From UBA7887 sp964408735 (GTDB lineage: Bacteria > Pseudomonadota > Alphaproteobacteria > UBA7887), in NCBI GenBank assembly GCA_964408735.1, contig CAYPAX010000003.1, forward strand, positions 13,981-77,980: 64,000 bases of DNA, given 5' to 3'. Positions 1-8,664 of this stretch are shown here, piece by piece; the first letter of the stretch is position 1, and each line of letters opens with the position of its first letter. Below the pieces are notes generated by a model. That model was not told where the DNA came from. It saw nothing but the letters and a program-made list of their open reading frames with translations, and ran no database searches. A program made the position numbers and the translations under genes.

Positions 1-432
1 CCGGTTGGCTATCGCAGCTTCGGCCCCGCGCGCGGCCTGCTCTATGGCGGCCCCGACTACGCGGCCGAGGCCAACACCACGATCACCACCATGGCCATGA
101 TCGAGACCGAGCAGGCGGTCGACAATCTCGACGAGATCCTGGCGGTGGACGGCCTCGACAGCATCTATGTCGGCCCCAACGACCTCGCCATCAGCCTCGG
201 CAACCCGCCCAACCCGGAGCCCGTGGCGGCGAACGTGATCGAGGCCGTGGACACCATCGTCAAGAAGACCCGCGAGCGCGGCCTCGGCGCCGGCATCCAC
301 TGCCCCTCAGGCGCCTCGGCCCGCGACAAGATCGAAAAAGGCTTCAACTTCGTCACCATCGCCAACGACGCCCGCCTCATGGCGCAGGCGTCGATAGGCG
401 AGATCAAGCTCGCGCGGGGGGACAACGCCTAA
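1..432 (+). CDS. HpcH/HpaI aldolase family protein, C-terminal part
   Basis: The gene enters from the left edge, already open at base 1 in frame 1, so the N-terminal part and start are missing. The visible 143 residues match the end of the HpcH/HpaI class II aldolase family (2,4-dihydroxyhept-2-enedioate or related 2-oxo-3-hydroxy acid aldolases). Family landmarks seen are the GYRSFGPARG segment, the MIET...AVDNLDEI stretch (metal-binding Glu region) and the GPNDLAISLG loop. These enzymes cleave or form C-C bonds with pyruvate using a divalent metal. The stop overlaps the convergent lipoprotein gene by four bases. The exact substrate cannot be told. Confidence 0.85.
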   Translation, partial: PVGYRSFGPARGLLYGGPDYAAEANTTITTMAMIETEQAVDNLDEILAVDGLDSIYVGPNDLAISLGNPPNPEPVAANVIEAVDTIVKKTRERGLGAGIHCPSGASARDKIEKGFNFVTIANDARLMAQASIGEIKLARGDNA

Positions 433-1217
433 GGCGACGCCGGCTCTATCTCCGCGACCTGGCGGCGCAGATCGCGTGCCATCGCCTCGACCTCTGGAAT
501 GAGTTCCAAGGCCACCGTTGTCTTGGCGTCCTGCGTGGCGTCCCATTTGGCGTCCAGGTCATTCGCCCATGTCGACAGCCTGAAGGCCGCATCTTCTACG
601 AAAACAGTGGCGAAGCCGTAGGGATAGCCGTTGCGCACGTCGACGATCAGCGCCTGTGCCATGGCATCCGCTGAGACGTTCCGGCTCGGCGTGAGGTAGA
701 GGCCGAGGATCGTCATATAGGTGGCAGCAAAGGGGTTGCTCCGGATCTTGCCGGCCCCCGTCACCTCGTAGATCAACACCACATCGAGGTGCTGACGGGC
801 GGCGCCCAAGCGGATCGCCTTGACGATCTCGTCGGCGCAGCCCTGGCAGAGCTCCCGCGGCTCCGGCTGCACGAGCTCCACGACCATCGGGCTGACGGGC
901 ACGAACTCGCCCCAGTCCGGGCCCAGACGGTCTGCCAACCCCTGCCAGGCTTCGGCTTCGCCAGGCGGTAGTGTAGTCAGCGTGCCGGTATCGATGCGGG
1001 CAATGCCGATCCGGGCCGGAAAGCTCAGCTTCGGCACCACATTGGCCGCCAGACAGACCTCGGGCTCCATGGGCCCGAAATGGAGCTTGTCCCCCCACGT
1101 CCCATAGCGGTCGAGAAGCGCGGGGCCGGAGGTCGGATAAGGCACCCCGCCGCAGGCGGTAAGCGCCAGACAGGCACAGCTCAGCATGCTTATGACAAGA
1201 AACGATACTCTGTTCAT
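429..1217 (-). CDS. Predicted lipoprotein of unknown function
   Basis: 262 residues. The N-terminus is a classical lipoprotein signal: a hydrophobic stretch ending in a lipobox LTAC at about residues 19-22, so the mature protein should be acylated at Cys22 and periplasm-facing. I recognise no enzymatic motif in the rest. There is a possible extra Cys pair (CQGC, about residues 118-121) that could form a disulfide or bind metal. A GGAGG ribosome-binding site sits just upstream of the ATG. It lies 15 bases downstream of the VWA lipoprotein gene on the same strand, so the two are probably co-transcribed and may act together at the cell envelope. Confidence 0.75.
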   Translation of the reverse strand: MNRVSFLVISMLSCACLALTACGGVPYPTSGPALLDRYGTWGDKLHFGPMEPEVCLAANVVPKLSFPARIGIARIDTGTLTTLPPGEAEAWQGLADRLGPDWGEFVPVSPMVVELVQPEPRELCQGCADEIVKAIRLGAARQHLDVVLIYEVTGAGKIRSNPFAATYMTILGLYLTPSRNVSADAMAQALIVDVRNGYPYGFATVFVEDAAFRLSTWANDLDAKWDATQDAKTTVALELIPEVEAMARDLRRQVAEIEPASP

Positions 1218-1232
1218 GGTTCGCCTCCTACA

Positions 1233-2819
1233 TCAGGATCGCTTGAGAGTCTGTGCCAGTTGCAGCAGGCGGATGAACTCGGCGCGATAGCCATAGCGGT
1301 CGGCCGCACGCGCGCCTTCCGCGAGCGAGAGAAGCGGTGAAAAGCCATACCGTTCCGCGTAGCCATCGCTCCTGAGCATGAGGCCGAAGCCGGCAACCGC
1401 CGTGGCAAAGCGGACCTCGCTCGACAGGGAAGCGATGTCGTAGTGACGCATGGAGTCGTCGATCGGCAGCTCGATGAGCTGACTGCGCTCACCGCCCGGC
1501 TGCTTGTAGCGAAGACGCAGGAAGGCGAATTCATGCGCCGCATCACCCGGTACGATGTCCGCCGGGCGCGGTTGATAGCGCGGTTGCTCGATATGGGCAT
1601 AGCCCGCGCCTGTCGGCGTGATCTCGTAGATCTCGGTTACCGTGTGCCCGGCGCCGATATCACCGGCATCGGCGCGGTCGTCCCGGAACTCGTAGTCGGC
1701 CATCTCCCGAGTCTCGTAGCCAAGCAAGCGATATGCCGCGACACGGGCCGGATTGAACTCGATCTGGATCTTTGCGTCGTCAGCGATGGGAAACATCGTG
1801 CTTGAAAAGTCATCGCCGAACACCTTTCGGGCTTCGAGCAAGGTGTCGAGATGTGCCGCGTTGCCGTTGCCCTTTTGCGCCAAGGCCTGCGCGATTCGAT
1901 CGTTCACGTTGCCCTCGCCGACAGTGACCACCGACAAGTAGATGCCGCTGTCCCGCTTCTGAGAGATCATCCACTCGAGATGTTGCGGATCGGCCGGGCC
2001 GACATTGAAATCGCCGTCGGTGGCGAGAATAATACGGTTGATACCCTCGTAATCGAAGTGGCTCTCCGCCAAGTCATAGGCGGCCGAGAGGCCCGCAGCG
2101 CCGGCAGTCGAGCCGCGGGCGCTGAGCCTTTGAATGGCAGTTTCGATACGCTCGCGCTCCGACACCGGCGTAGGCCTGAGAGCCACGCGGCTGTGCCCCG
2201 AATAGGTCACGATGCTGACCCTGTCCTCGTCGTGCAGCTCGTCGAGCAGAATGCCGAAGGCGCGCTCCAGCATCGGCAGGCGGTTCGCGCCCTGCATCGA
2301 GCCCGAGACATCGACGAGCAGCACCACGTGCGCGCTTGGTCGATTGTAGCGCGGCATATCGTAGCCCTTGATGCCGATATGGAGCAGCAGTCTGTCCGGC
2401 GCCCACGGGGCCGGATAGACGTTGGCATGCATGGCGAACGGCTCCCTGGCTTCGCGCGGGCCCGGATAGGCATAGGAGAAATAGTTGATCAGCTCTTCGA
2501 TACGCACGGCGTCGCGCGGCGGCAGTTGCCCGAGCTGGAGATGACGGCGCACATGGCTGTAGGCCGTGGTATCCACATCGATGGAAAAGGTCGAGATCGG
2601 GTCCGTGTCCACCCGCTGGAACCAGCTCGGCGCGATGGGCGGATACTGCTCGGCCGACACGGTAGGTGGTATGCGCGGTGGTGCGGGCCGATACGCGGCT
2701 GGCGGCGCCCGGTATTGGGGTGCAGGGTCCGGATAGTAGACTTGGCCGTGCTGGACTTGTCCGCACGCTGCCAGGACGGCGATGCCGGCAAGCGCCACGG
2801 GAATAGCAATGGATTTCAT
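1233..2819 (-). CDS. VWA-domain lipoprotein, YfbK/DUF3520-type
   Basis: 528 residues. An N-terminal lipobox (LAAC at about 16-19) follows a short signal peptide and a Pro/Tyr-rich linker. A conserved N-terminal block (DTDPISTFSIDVDTTAYS) typical of YfbK-like proteins comes next. The von Willebrand factor A domain shows the MIDAS motif DVSGS at about residues 168-172, with later Thr and Asp positions (LATDGDFNVG). The C-terminal third corresponds to the DUF3520 region. Such proteins are metal-dependent adhesion/scaffold proteins of the envelope; no specific partner is known here. It heads a two-gene unit with the downstream lipoprotein. Confidence 0.88.
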   Translation of the reverse strand: MKSIAIPVALAGIAVLAACGQVQHGQVYYPDPAPQYRAPPAAYRPAPPRIPPTVSAEQYPPIAPSWFQRVDTDPISTFSIDVDTTAYSHVRRHLQLGQLPPRDAVRIEELINYFSYAYPGPREAREPFAMHANVYPAPWAPDRLLLHIGIKGYDMPRYNRPSAHVVLLVDVSGSMQGANRLPMLERAFGILLDELHDEDRVSIVTYSGHSRVALRPTPVSERERIETAIQRLSARGSTAGAAGLSAAYDLAESHFDYEGINRIILATDGDFNVGPADPQHLEWMISQKRDSGIYLSVVTVGEGNVNDRIAQALAQKGNGNAAHLDTLLEARKVFGDDFSSTMFPIADDAKIQIEFNPARVAAYRLLGYETREMADYEFRDDRADAGDIGAGHTVTEIYEITPTGAGYAHIEQPRYQPRPADIVPGDAAHEFAFLRLRYKQPGGERSQLIELPIDDSMRHYDIASLSSEVRFATAVAGFGLMLRSDGYAERYGFSPLLSLAEGARAADRYGYRAEFIRLLQLAQTLKRS

Positions 2820-2909
2820 TTTCCGCGCTCCAATGTGAGGACGCGGGACGCCGCCCTATCGGCAGACCCCCCGCCTGGAATGCCTCAGGATAGGCACGGA
2901 TCGGGCGGC

Positions 2910-2928
2910 ATCGCGCCTAAAGCGCGAT
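2910..2928. terminator. Short perfect hairpin downstream of the Crp-type gene
   Basis: A 7-bp perfect stem (atcgcgc/gcgcgat) with a 5-base loop lies between the stop of the Crp-type regulator (2963, minus strand) and the start of the VWA gene (2819). It has no T-run on the minus strand, so it is at best a weak intrinsic terminator; it could also be a small palindromic operator. The surrounding stretch 2820-2962 contains no other recognisable feature. Confidence 0.3.
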
Positions 2929-2962
2929 CTTTCGATGGCAATTTCGTGGCAAAAGTGTGGCG

Positions 2963-3676
2963 CTAGAGATCCGGGTCGGCCCAGAGTTCCAGGTTGTCGC
3001 GGTCGCGGATGGTTATCAGGCCGCGCTCGACGTGGATCAGGCCGTCCTCGGTCCAGGCGCGCATCTGCTTGTTGACGCTCTCGCGCGTGGTGCCCATGAG
3101 ATTGCCGAGGTCCTGCTGCGACAGCTTGAGGCCGATGCGGGTGCCGTCCTCGACCTCGCTGCCGAAGCTTTCCGCCAAGCGCAGCAGATGCTTGGCAAGG
3201 CGCGCCGGCAGGTGGCGGAAGACGGCATCCTCGTAAAGGTCGCTGACCCAGCGGAAGCGCCCGCAGAGCACCACCAGCAGGCGCGTCGTGAGCTCCGGGC
3301 GCGACTGCAGGAAGGGCATGAAGTCGCGGGCGTCGATGACCACCAGCTCGGCCGCTTCCATGACGCTGGCATCGGCGCTGCGGTCCTTGCCGTCGATCAG
3401 GGCAATCTCGCCGAACAGCTCGCCGGGGCCGAGGATGTTGAGCACCACCTCCTTGCCGTCTTCCGAGAGGCTGCTGATCTTGATGCGGCCGTCGAGAATG
3501 GCCATCAGGCCGTCGCCGGGATCGCCTTTCTGGACCAGCACTTCGCCGGCCTTGGCGTGGCGCAGGCGGGCATAGCGCAGCAGCTCGCGCAGCTCGTCAT
3601 CGTTGAGATGCTTGAGCAGAAAATGCGTGCTGAGAACAGCGCGAATGTCGTCGCGCTCGTCGAGAGCCATGGTCAT
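2963..3676 (-). CDS. Crp/Fnr-family transcriptional regulator
   Basis: 237 residues. The N-terminal half is a cyclic-nucleotide-binding beta-roll (about 15-130) with the phosphate-cassette-like stretch GELFGEIALIDGKDRSADASV. The C-terminal winged helix (about 165-225) has a clear recognition region (LSQQDLGNLMGTTRESVNKQMR). Only a single Cys is visible and the N-terminal Cys cluster of Fnr is absent, so direct Fe-S oxygen sensing is unlikely. The RESVNKQM segment is typical of Crp-type regulators of alphaproteobacteria. Two ATG codons lie two codons apart (3676 and 3670), and a GGGAAG site suits the second slightly better. Targets are unknown. Confidence 0.9.
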   Translation of the reverse strand: MTMALDERDDIRAVLSTHFLLKHLNDDELRELLRYARLRHAKAGEVLVQKGDPGDGLMAILDGRIKISSLSEDGKEVVLNILGPGELFGEIALIDGKDRSADASVMEAAELVVIDARDFMPFLQSRPELTTRLLVVLCGRFRWVSDLYEDAVFRHLPARLAKHLLRLAESFGSEVEDGTRIGLKLSQQDLGNLMGTTRESVNKQMRAWTEDGLIHVERGLITIRDRDNLELWADPDL

Positions 3677-3720
3677 CTTCCCGCGGGTTATAAGTACCGC
3701 CCCAGCATGGTTATAGCAGA

Positions 3721-5061
3721 TTACGCACTCGCCGGTAGCTCAAGGCGCGCGCTGAGGCCACCGAGCGGCGAGGTGGCGAGCGTCAGGGCGCCGCCATAGA
3801 GCGCCACCAGGTCGTCGACGATGGCCAGGCCGAGGCCGTCGCCCGGCGCGTTTTCGTCTAGCCTGCGGCCACGGGCCAGGGCCGCCGCCCGCTCCGGTTC
3901 CGTGAGCCCTGGGCCATCGTCGTCGACGGTGATCGAGAGCCGCCCCTCGCCGGCGGCGCCGGCCCGCACGGTCACTTTCGCCGCCGCCCACTTGCAGGCA
4001 TTGTCCATGAGATTGCCGAGCATCTCCTCGAGGTCGTGGCGCTCGCCGCGGAAAGCCGGCGCGCCGTTGATGCGCACCGAGAGCCCGACGTTGCGCTCCT
4101 GGTGAAGCATGGCGAGGGTGGCCTCCAGAGCCCCCAGCACTTCGTCGAGCGGCACCACGCCGGCGGCCGAGCCGGCGCTGCCGGCAGCGCGCGCGCGGGC
4201 CAGGTGATGGTCCACATGCCGGCGCATCGATTCGATTTGCCTGCGCACCGCATCACCCAGCGCACCGTCCTCGCCCTCGGCGGCATTGCCGAGCACGGTC
4301 AGCGGCGTCTTCAGCGCATGGGCGAGATTTCCGGCTTCCTCGCGGGCGCGCTCAACCAGGCTGCGGTTATGGTCGAGCAGGGCATCGACCTCGGCCGCCA
4401 GCGGCGCCACCTCGCGCGGAAAATCGCCGCCGAGATGCTGGGCCTTGCCGCCGCGCACTTCGACCAGCGCGGCACGTACGGCCGCCAGCGGACGCAAGCC
4501 GTAGCGCACCTGGGCCAGCAGCGCCACGGCGAGCCCGAGGCCGAGCACCGCCAGCGCCAGGGCCAAAGCGAGGCGGAAGGGCCTGGTCTCCGCCGCCAGG
4601 TCCGCCGTATCGGCGGCGACCACGAAGCGATGGCCGCTTCTCGCGCCCGGCAAGGCGATGTCGCGGGCAAGCAGCCGCAAGGCCTGTTTCTCCGGCCCCG
4701 TCGCGGCGCCCGCGCCGACCGGTGCCAGGGCGAGCGTCCAGTCCCACAAGGAGCGCGATCGCGCGACCACGCCGTCGGGCCCGTCGATCTGCCAGTACCA
4801 ACCGGAATAGGGCCGGGCGAAACGCGGCTCACCCGGCAAGGTCTCAACGGTCAGGACCCCAGCTTCGTCGATCTCCGCCACCGCCACCAGGGTCTCCAGC
4901 AGGACTTGCAGGCGGGCATCGAAGGTGCGCGTGACATGGTCGCGGAAGAGGGCGTCGAGCAGAAGCCCCGCACCACCCAACGCCACGGCGATCCACAAGG
5001 CGCCGCCGATCACCAGCCGCGGGCCCAGCGAGCGAAAGAGTGGCGGCTTAGAGCGTTTCAT
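3721..5061 (-). CDS. Sensor histidine kinase of a PepSY-linked two-component system
   Basis: 446 residues. A TM helix at about 14-36, a periplasmic domain (about 37-160), a second TM helix (about 163-186) and a HAMP-like linker are followed by a dimerisation/phosphoacceptor helix with the H-box AHALKTPL (about residue 250). The ATPase domain shows the N-box (NLMDNACKWA), G1 (DDDGPGL) and G2 (GDGLGLAIV). The layout resembles PhoQ/FeuQ-type kinases that read metal, pH or antimicrobial-peptide cues. It is the third gene of the PepSY-regulator-kinase unit. The start ATG and first codons (MKRSK) lie inside the end of a palindromic repeat element, which is unusual for a two-component operon. A later GTG near codon 16 is the only nearby alternative. 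Confidence 0.9.
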   Translation of the reverse strand: MKRSKPPLFRSLGPRLVIGGALWIAVALGGAGLLLDALFRDHVTRTFDARLQVLLETLVAVAEIDEAGVLTVETLPGEPRFARPYSGWYWQIDGPDGVVARSRSLWDWTLALAPVGAGAATGPEKQALRLLARDIALPGARSGHRFVVAADTADLAAETRPFRLALALALAVLGLGLAVALLAQVRYGLRPLAAVRAALVEVRGGKAQHLGGDFPREVAPLAAEVDALLDHNRSLVERAREEAGNLAHALKTPLTVLGNAAEGEDGALGDAVRRQIESMRRHVDHHLARARAAGSAGSAAGVVPLDEVLGALEATLAMLHQERNVGLSVRINGAPAFRGERHDLEEMLGNLMDNACKWAAAKVTVRAGAAGEGRLSITVDDDGPGLTEPERAAALARGRRLDENAPGDGLGLAIVDDLVALYGGALTLATSPLGGLSARLELPASA

Positions 5062-5223
5062 GGTTAGACGGAACCGGTTTGACCGGTCTCAGCGCCGCCC
5101 TGGCTAGGCGCGCGTCGCCGCGCGATGTGGGCGCATCGGGCAAGACGCGCAACGACGCCAGGGCGTCGCTGAGGCCGGCCTGCGGTGGCCCAAGGTGGCT
5201 CCCTCTAACCATGAAGCGCTCTA
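5048..5223. repeat. Palindromic (MITE-like) element between regulator and kinase genes
   Basis: About 175 bases whose two ends form an imperfect inverted repeat. The left end (from 5048) and the reverse complement of the right end (to about 5223) share about 20 bases with one mismatch (ttagagcgtttcatggttag against ctagagcgcttcatggttag). The similarity resumes inward in a ctcagcg(c/a)cgccctggc block present on both arms. The element has no coding capacity. Its right end supplies the TAG stop of the response regulator gene and its left end supplies the ATG of the kinase gene. Confidence 0.75.
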
Positions 5224-5889
5224 GGCATTCTTGGCCGCCTCCAGGCGGTAACCGAGACCGCGCACGGTGGCGATCACAGGCACGCCGAGCTTGCGCCTGA
5301 GGCGGCCGATGAAGACCTCGATGGTATTGGAATCGCGATCGAAGTCCTGGTCGTAAATATGCTCGATGAGCTGCGTGCGCGAAACCACCTCGCCCTGGTG
5401 ATGCATGAGATAGGCAAGCACCTTGAACTCATGGGCCGTGAGGCGGATGGGCTCTTCATTGACGCGCACCCGCGCGGTCGCCACGTCAAGCGTGACCGGG
5501 CCGCAATGCAGCGCATCCGCGGAATGGCCCGAGGCGCGGCGAATCAGCGCCCGCAGTCGCGCCAGCAGCTCCTCCATGCGGAAGGGCTTGGGCAGATAGT
5601 CATCGGCGCCGCCGTCGAAGCCGGCAACGATCTCGTGCCAGCTGTCGCGCGCGGTCAGCACCAGGACGGGCACGGCAATGCCGGCGCGGCGCCAGCGCCC
5701 GAGCACGGTCAGGCCGTCGACCCGCGGCAGGCCGAGATCGAGGATCACCGCATCATAGGGCTCGGTCTCGCCGAGAAACTGGGCCTCCTCGCCATCGCCC
5801 ACATGATCGACGGTATACGAAGCTTCCTCCAGCGCCAGGCTGAGCTGGCGCGACAGGTCCACGTCATCCTCTGCCAGCAGCAACCGCAT
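5221..5889 (-). CDS. OmpR/PhoP-family response regulator
   Basis: 222 residues. The receiver domain (about 1-115) has the acidic pair in AEDDVD, the phosphoacceptor Asp in DAVILDLGLPR (about residue 51), Thr in VLTARD and Lys in LPKPF. The C-terminal winged-helix domain (about 125-220) is OmpR-type, ending with the GRLRRKL and TVRGLGYRLE signatures. The ATG at 5889 was chosen because it begins the receiver fold and lies two bases after the PepSY stop, indicating translational coupling. Its likely partner is the kinase downstream. The stop codon falls in the palindromic element. Confidence 0.93.
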   Translation of the reverse strand: MRLLLAEDDVDLSRQLSLALEEASYTVDHVGDGEEAQFLGETEPYDAVILDLGLPRVDGLTVLGRWRRAGIAVPVLVLTARDSWHEIVAGFDGGADDYLPKPFRMEELLARLRALIRRASGHSADALHCGPVTLDVATARVRVNEEPIRLTAHEFKVLAYLMHHQGEVVSRTQLIEHIYDQDFDRDSNTIEVFIGRLRRKLGVPVIATVRGLGYRLEAAKNA

Positions 5890-5891
5890 GA

Positions 5892-6191
5892 TCAGCGCCT
5901 CGGCCCGCGCGCGCTGACGATGCGGCCCGAGCGCGCATCGACGGTGACCGCCACGACATCGCCGCTCGCGCCCAGCACCTTGACGCGATAGAGCCAGGTC
6001 CCGTTTGAGCGGTCGAGGCGCACGTCGAGGGCTTGGCCCGGATAGCTCTGGGCGACCCGCGCCAGGACCTCGCCGAGGGGGCGAATCTCGCCCGCCGCCA
6101 CGGCGTCGCGGGCAGTGCCGTGCTTGCTCTCGGCCTGGGCGGGCGCGGCCCATAGCAGTACGGCAAGCGATATGGCGAAAAAGAGACGCAT
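5892..6191 (-). CDS. Secreted PepSY-domain protein
   Basis: 99 residues with a signal peptide (hydrophobic core at about 4-15, cleavage after AQA at about 20). The mature part is one PepSY domain: the LGEVLARVAQSYPGQALDVRL helix-turn followed by WLYRVKVLGASGDVVAVTVDARSGRIV, the usual beta hairpin ending in D.xSG.I. PepSY proteins are periplasmic and are often encoded with two-component systems that sense envelope or metal stress. The gene is first in the unit with the regulator (two-base gap) and kinase, and is divergent from the His-rich secreted protein at 6313, suggesting that both could be under this regulator. Confidence 0.85.
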   Translation of the reverse strand: MRLFFAISLAVLLWAAPAQAESKHGTARDAVAAGEIRPLGEVLARVAQSYPGQALDVRLDRSNGTWLYRVKVLGASGDVVAVTVDARSGRIVSARGPRR

Positions 6192-6312
6192 GGGCCCAGT
6201 CTGTCCTTGCCTGCCTGAACGGCGCATGAACGGCGTGCTCAGCATCGGTTCAGGCTGCGACGGGCAGTCTTGGCGGCGAAACAGATTTCCGCAACCGGAA
6301 TGGAGAGATGCC

Positions 6313-6777
6313 ATGCGTTTCGTCCCAATCCTGCTTTCCCTTCTCGTCCTCGCCGCGGCCGCCGCGCCGGCCGATGCCAACGGCCACAGGCAGCGCGGCG
6401 CCCACCGTGGCGACGGCCCGGCGGTCGAACACCGCCAGGGCGACCGCGACGAGGTCCGCCATCGCCGCCACCGCAACCACCATGTGGCCCCTCGCCACCA
6501 TCGCCGCCATTATCGCGCCTTTCGAAGCTGGCACTGGGGTGGTCACCAAGGCCACCACTGGCGTCGCGGCCATCACGGTGGTCATCATATCGCGCGCACG
6601 CTCAATCCCAATGTGGTGCTCAACCGCCTGGCGCGCCAGCATTGGCGGGGCTTCGGCCGCCTCAGCTTCAACGACGGCCGCTACAAGATTCGCGTCCACG
6701 ACCGCCGTCACCGGCCCTGGCTGCTGGTGATCGATGCCTATAGCGGCCATATCCTGCGCCGCCGGCCGCTTTTCTAG
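6313..6777 (+). CDS. Secreted His/Arg-rich protein with PepSY-like C-terminus
   Basis: 154 residues. A strong signal peptide (about 1-23) precedes a region unusually rich in His and Arg (about 24-95, with many HH/HR pairs and Gly-His runs). The C-terminal about 45 residues (GRYKIRVHDRR..LLVIDAYSGHIL) look like a PepSY beta hairpin. A GGAGAG ribosome-binding site sits 5-6 bases before the ATG. Because of the His content a role in binding transition metals in the periplasm is plausible, but that is inference. It is divergent from the PepSY/regulator/kinase operon. Confidence 0.75.
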   Translation: MRFVPILLSLLVLAAAAAPADANGHRQRGAHRGDGPAVEHRQGDRDEVRHRRHRNHHVAPRHHRRHYRAFRSWHWGGHQGHHWRRGHHGGHHIARTLNPNVVLNRLARQHWRGFGRLSFNDGRYKIRVHDRRHRPWLLVIDAYSGHILRRRPLF

Positions 6778-6815
6778 TGCTTTACCGCGGCCGCTCGGAT
6801 TAGGTTTGTTCGACC

Positions 6816-8168
6816 ATGACCGAGCGGCCGCAACCCTTCTCCGCACGCGCGCGTGCCCGGGCCGCACGCGTTTTGCGGGATATCGACCTGCAGGCCCTGC
6901 CCTGGTGGCAGGCGCTGCCGGTGCGGTGTCTCCGTGTGCTCACTGCAGTCACCCTCGACATTACCCAAGGCCAGCTTTCGATGCGCGCCATGAGCCTGGT
7001 CTACACCACGCTGCTCTCTCTGGTGCCGCTGCTCGCCATAAGCTTTTCCGTGCTCAAGGGCTTCGGCGTTCACAACCAGATGGAGCCGACCCTGCTCAAC
7101 TTCCTCAGCCCGCTCGGCGACAAGGGCGTGGAGATCTCCAACCGCATCATCGATTTCGTCGAGAACGCCAATGTCGGCGTGCTCGGCTCGGTCGGCCTCG
7201 GCCTGCTGCTGGTCACGGTGATCTCGCTGATGCGCAAGATCGAGCGCGCTTTCAACGCTGCCTGGCGGGTGACCCGCGAGCGCCCGCTGACCCAGCGCTT
7301 CGCCTCCTATATCACGGTGGTCGTGATCGGCCCGGTGCTGGTCTTCTCAGCACTCGGGTTGACCGCCTCCCTGGTCACGGCACCGGTGGTCGGCGGGCTG
7401 GCCGAGATCGAGCCAGTCGGCAAGGCCTTCGCGCTTTTCGGAAATGCCGTCCCCTATCTGCTGGTGGTCGGCGCCTTTACCTTCTTCTACGCCTTCCTGC
7501 CCAATACGCGGGTGCGCTTCGGCGCCGCACTCTGGGGCGGGCTGGTCGCCGGCCTGTTGTGGCAGCTCGTCGGTTGGGCCTTCGCCTCCTTCGTCGTCAC
7601 CACGGTGCAGTACACCGCCATCTATTCCGCCTTCGCCGCGCTGATCTTTTTCCTGCTCTGGCTCTATGTCGGCTGGGTCATCCTGCTGACCGGCGCCAGC
7701 CTTGCCTTCCACGTGCAGAACCCGCATCACCTCGGCGGCCAGGAAGGGCCGAGGATCCTGAGCAACCGCACCAAGGAGGCGATCGTGCTGGAGCTGGCAA
7801 GCCAGGTGGCGGCGAGTTTCGTGAATGGCGGCGCGCCGGCCACGGTCGACGGCGTCTCCGCGCGCCTCGGCGTGGCGAGCGATGTGGTCGAGGACTTGGC
7901 CGAGGCGCTGGTGCGCGCCGCACTGATCGAGCGTACTGCGGACGATCCGCCGCACCTGCTGCCCGCCCGCACGCCGGCACAGATCCCGCTTGCCGATATT
8001 CTCGATGCCGCGCGCAAGGCCGGCGAACGCGGCCTGCATGCGGTGCGTGCCGAGCCGGGCCCTGCCGCTGCCGGCGTCCTGCGGCGCCTCGACGTGGCAA
8101 TGGCCACGACGCTTGCCGGCGCAACGCTGGCGGACCTCGCCCAAAACCCCAAACCGGATATCGAGTAA
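6816..8168 (+). CDS. YihY/BrkB family membrane protein
   Basis: 450 residues. The central part (about 35-290) has six predicted membrane helices with family motifs such as GQLSMRAMSLVYTTLLSLVPLLA and the FYAFLPNTRVRF stretch. This matches the YihY/BrkB family (once misnamed ribonuclease BN). The C-terminal about 150 residues form a soluble winged-helix-like domain (KEAIVLELASQVAASF...). The family is integral to the inner membrane; its transport or structural role is unsettled. It starts a plus-strand run that continues nearly without gaps to 13.8 kb. Confidence 0.9.
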   Translation: MTERPQPFSARARARAARVLRDIDLQALPWWQALPVRCLRVLTAVTLDITQGQLSMRAMSLVYTTLLSLVPLLAISFSVLKGFGVHNQMEPTLLNFLSPLGDKGVEISNRIIDFVENANVGVLGSVGLGLLLVTVISLMRKIERAFNAAWRVTRERPLTQRFASYITVVVIGPVLVFSALGLTASLVTAPVVGGLAEIEPVGKAFALFGNAVPYLLVVGAFTFFYAFLPNTRVRFGAALWGGLVAGLLWQLVGWAFASFVVTTVQYTAIYSAFAALIFFLLWLYVGWVILLTGASLAFHVQNPHHLGGQEGPRILSNRTKEAIVLELASQVAASFVNGGAPATVDGVSARLGVASDVVEDLAEALVRAALIERTADDPPHLLPARTPAQIPLADILDAARKAGERGLHAVRAEPGPAAAGVLRRLDVAMATTLAGATLADLAQNPKPDIE

Positions 8169-8177
8169 GGAAAACCC

Positions 8178-8660
8178 ATGCGCATCATTTCGTTCCTGCT
8201 CGCCCTCGCCGTCGCCGCCTCGCTCGGTGCCTGTGCCAGCCGCCAGGACGCCCTGCCGCCGGAAGTGCGGCTCGCCGACCTGCGCCCCGTAGGCATCGGC
8301 CTGATCGAGCAGCGCTTCCAAGTGATCCTGCGGCTGATCAACCGCAACGACTTCGCGCTGAACCTGGACGGCATGACCCTCGACCTCGAGCTCAACGACC
8401 AGCCATTCGCCTTCGGCACCAGCAATCAGGCGGTGAGCCTGCCGCGGCTTGGCCAGGCCACCGTGCCCATAGAGGTCTCGGCAACCCTGCTCGAAATTAC
8501 CCAGAGCCTGCTCAGCGTGGCCGACACCGGCAGTGTCAGCTATCGCATCAGCGGCCAAGCCTATATGACGAGTTTCGCCGGCCTCGGCAGCGACACGGTG
8601 CCTTACGAGCATGCCGGCAGCATCTCGCTGCCGAGCCTCGGCAGCCTGCTCGATCGCTGA
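8178..8660 (+). CDS. LEA type 2 (WHy-domain) lipoprotein
   Basis: 160 residues. The lipobox LGAC at about 15-18 marks it as a lipoprotein. The mature part is a single WHy/LEA-2 beta-sandwich domain: GLIEQRFQVILRLINRNDFALNLDG, then the strand pair DLELNDQPFAFG and VPIEVSATL. Bacterial LEA-2 proteins are linked to desiccation or solute stress, often at the envelope. It lies nine bases after the YihY gene and five bases before the next reading frame, so it is surely part of the same operon. Confidence 0.85.
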   Translation: MRIISFLLALAVAASLGACASRQDALPPEVRLADLRPVGIGLIEQRFQVILRLINRNDFALNLDGMTLDLELNDQPFAFGTSNQAVSLPRLGQATVPIEVSATLLEITQSLLSVADTGSVSYRISGQAYMTSFAGLGSDTVPYEHAGSISLPSLGSLLDR

Positions 8661-8664
8661 GGAC

